A stretch of DNA of 64,000 nt, taken from NCBI GenBank assembly GCA_002499445.1, contig DALS01000050.1, positions 42,049 to 106,048 of the forward strand, written 5' to 3'. The first letter of the stretch is position 1. Each line of letters starts with the position of its first letter. This stretch comes from Methanosarcina sp. UBA293. GTDB taxonomy: Archaea; Halobacteriota; Methanosarcinia; Methanosarcinales; Methanosarcinaceae. Shown one piece after another: positions 62,617-64,000 of this stretch. The translations under genes and the position numbers were made by a program. Under the pieces are notes generated by a model that saw only the letters and a list, made by a program, of their open reading frames with translations, ran no database searches and was not told the DNA's origin.

Positions 62617-63882
62617 ATGCTATCATCCCCTCTTTCAGTTCATTTAGAAGTTACCGATTCATGCAATAATCTTTGCAGCCATTGCTATGGATCCAGTTGG
62701 ATTCGGCCAGGCAGTAAAACAAAGCCAGAAATAATTGATGTAGCGCGAAAAATAATAGAAAATGATTTGTTCGATGTAACAATTACTGGCGGAGAACCCC
62801 TTCTTATAGGAAGTGAACGTCTAAGTAAGATATTCCAGCTTTTTAATGATCATGATATCCGCTTCACTCTCAATACCAATGGTCGTCTATTAAATAAAGA
62901 AACCTGCCAATCATTAAAGAAGTACGAGTTGGGAAACGTTTTGATTAGTCTTCACTCGTGGGTAGATGCTTTACACGATGAAATTGTAAATATCCCAAAT
63001 GCTGCAACTGAGACCAAAGCAGGAATTAAAAATGCACTTGAAGCAGGATTAAGTGTGACAGTAAATCAAGTTATTGACAATCGAAATATCGACACAATGT
63101 ATTCCTCTTCAAAAGAGCTGGAAAATATAGGTGTTCACCTGCTTTCCTTTACGCGAGCACTTTCTCCATTGGATGTTGATTATCACATCGAGATGGTTGA
63201 TGCCGTTAGGTTTCTTGACGAATTTATTAGATGCAAAGAGAAATTAAATATCCCAGTTGTAAGTTTGCTGCCAATCCCCTTCTGTGCGGATTCTAGGGTT
63301 AAAGACTTAAAAGGGAAGTTGAGATGCTCTGGTGGAATATCAACAGCAGTAGTTTCTTGTTACGGTGATGTTCGATTTTGTCCACATGATACACAGGTTT
63401 GGGGTAACGTTTTTCAAGATGATCTCGAATCTATATGGAAGCAAATTGTCAGATGGCGTAACGGTATTTCGGCTCCTTCTGAGTGTGTTGCTTGCTCCTT
63501 TGTTGCGGATTGTGGCGGAGGTTGCCGGGTAGCTTCAAAATTGTTTTTCAATGACTACAGAGCAAAGGATCCCTGGGCGCGTAATACTGTAACAAATTAC
63601 CGGCGGAAAGTAATATTTGATGAGTTCGACCCTGATAGCTTGTATATATTACTCTCTGATATTCGTTGGAGAAAAGAAAATGAATACTTTTTACTACATT
63701 ACAAAAACGGTAATTTATTGGTGAATTTCGACGGTGTTAAATTTCTAGAAAGTTTGCCACAGAAATTTATCCCTAACGAACTTTTGAGTGCAAACTCAAA
63801 AAACCGAGAGATGCAATTCGAATATTTAAAAATATTATATAATAGTGGGTTGCTAGTTAAGGCAATGAATTCCTGGGAATAG
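62617..63882 (+). CDS. radical SAM/SPASM peptide-modifying enzyme with C-terminal PqqD-like region
   Basis: 421 aa. The radical SAM cysteines are C-x3-C-x2-C at residues 16, 20, 23 (CNNLCSHC); TGGEP is at 57-61. The SPASM domain (~230-300) has RCSGG, SCYGDVRFCPHD, CVACSFVADCGGGC. The last ~90 residues (from about 330) carry RWRKENEYFLLHYKNG-type strands and an HTH-like end (LKILYNSGLLVKA), which resembles a PqqD/RiPP-recognition domain. The start at ATG 62617 has GGAG 8 nt upstream; the GTG at 62611 is too close. The gene's A/T-rich codon use contrasts with the housekeeping genes. No export gene or protease is visible before the window end. Confidence 0.85.
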   Translation: MLSSPLSVHLEVTDSCNNLCSHCYGSSWIRPGSKTKPEIIDVARKIIENDLFDVTITGGEPLLIGSERLSKIFQLFNDHDIRFTLNTNGRLLNKETCQSLKKYELGNVLISLHSWVDALHDEIVNIPNAATETKAGIKNALEAGLSVTVNQVIDNRNIDTMYSSSKELENIGVHLLSFTRALSPLDVDYHIEMVDAVRFLDEFIRCKEKLNIPVVSLLPIPFCADSRVKDLKGKLRCSGGISTAVVSCYGDVRFCPHDTQVWGNVFQDDLESIWKQIVRWRNGISAPSECVACSFVADCGGGCRVASKLFFNDYRAKDPWARNTVTNYRRKVIFDEFDPDSLYILLSDIRWRKENEYFLLHYKNGNLLVNFDGVKFLESLPQKFIPNELLSANSKNREMQFEYLKILYNSGLLVKAMNSWE

Positions 63883-63978
63883 CCTAAATAACAATCTAAC
63901 AATTAAATGAACCTATCTCAAATTTTCATTTAATATTCATTATTGCTGCCAAAATTATGACTCTAAGGTATTTATTCT

Positions 63979-64000
63979 GGCTCTGTAGAAATCCTCTGAA
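63979..64000 (+). mobile_element. MITE family 1, copy D (cut by window edge)
   Basis: The final 22 bases, 'ggctctgtagaaatcctctg' + aa, match the left end of copy A exactly. It could be another MITE or the end of a full-length parent insertion sequence. Confidence 0.7.

Overview
The window is chromosomal DNA of a methanogenic archaeon, almost certainly a Methanosarcina. The pointers are a W/Mo formylmethanofuran dehydrogenase operon, a Methanosarcina-type duplicated S-layer protein with a PGF-CTERM tail, a stand-alone NrpRII co-repressor, DUF1699 and DUF2240 proteins, the siroheme-dependent (Ahb) heme route, multi-gene RPA, and long AT-rich intergenic regions. I could not match the overall gene order to a named species.

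Layout. Positions 1-9.5 kb, all minus strand: the classic archaeal run rpl18e-rpl13-rps9-rpoN-[tRNA-Pro]-rpoK-rps2-memo-mvk-ipk-idi2-rnj-idsA, which joins ribosome/RNA polymerase genes to the archaeal mevalonate/isoprenoid pathway. Enolase, often found between rpoK and rps2 in archaea, is absent here. Positions 9.5-12 kb: a repeat-rich accessory patch carrying a bacterial-type thiamine-diphosphate decarboxylase. Positions 12-17 kb: DUF2240, serA, and an RPA plus RPA-associated protein pair. Positions 17-22.5 kb: cell-surface proteins (a beta-helix PGF-CTERM-type protein and a 1269-aa propeller/PKD/dockerin protein) separated by a MITE.

Positions 23-36 kb, minus strand: a tetrapyrrole and pyrimidine block, ahbC-ahbA-ahbB-precorrin-2 dehydrogenase-hemA-hemB-hemL-hemC-pyrD-pyrK-FAH-HTH-gltX. 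Glutamyl-tRNA (GltX) is reduced and transaminated (HemA, HemL), condensed and polymerised (HemB, HemC), diverted through precorrin-2 and siroheme, and decarboxylated to Fe-coproporphyrin (AhbA/B/C). Positions 36-38 kb hold decayed small membrane-protein genes. Positions 38-51 kb hold housekeeping genes: tyrS, thg1, mdh, cupin-type pgi, nrpRII, a RecJ-like nuclease and elp3.

Positions 51.5-56 kb: the S-layer gene and a lipoprotein gene, flanked by two near-identical inverted 122-bp MITEs, each with its own perfect 8-bp target duplication. Positions 56-60 kb: fwdDBAC, the first step of CO2 reduction to methane. Position 61.1 kb: an intron-containing elongator tRNA-Met. Positions 61.8-63.9 kb: the most interesting locus. 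A 117-aa small protein has eight cysteines spaced exactly every third residue, built from a 27-bp tandem repeat. It is followed by a radical SAM/SPASM protein whose C-terminal ~90 residues look like a PqqD-type peptide-recognition domain. This is a strong candidate for a ribosomally made, radical-SAM-modified peptide (RiPP) system. The window ends inside another copy of the MITE.
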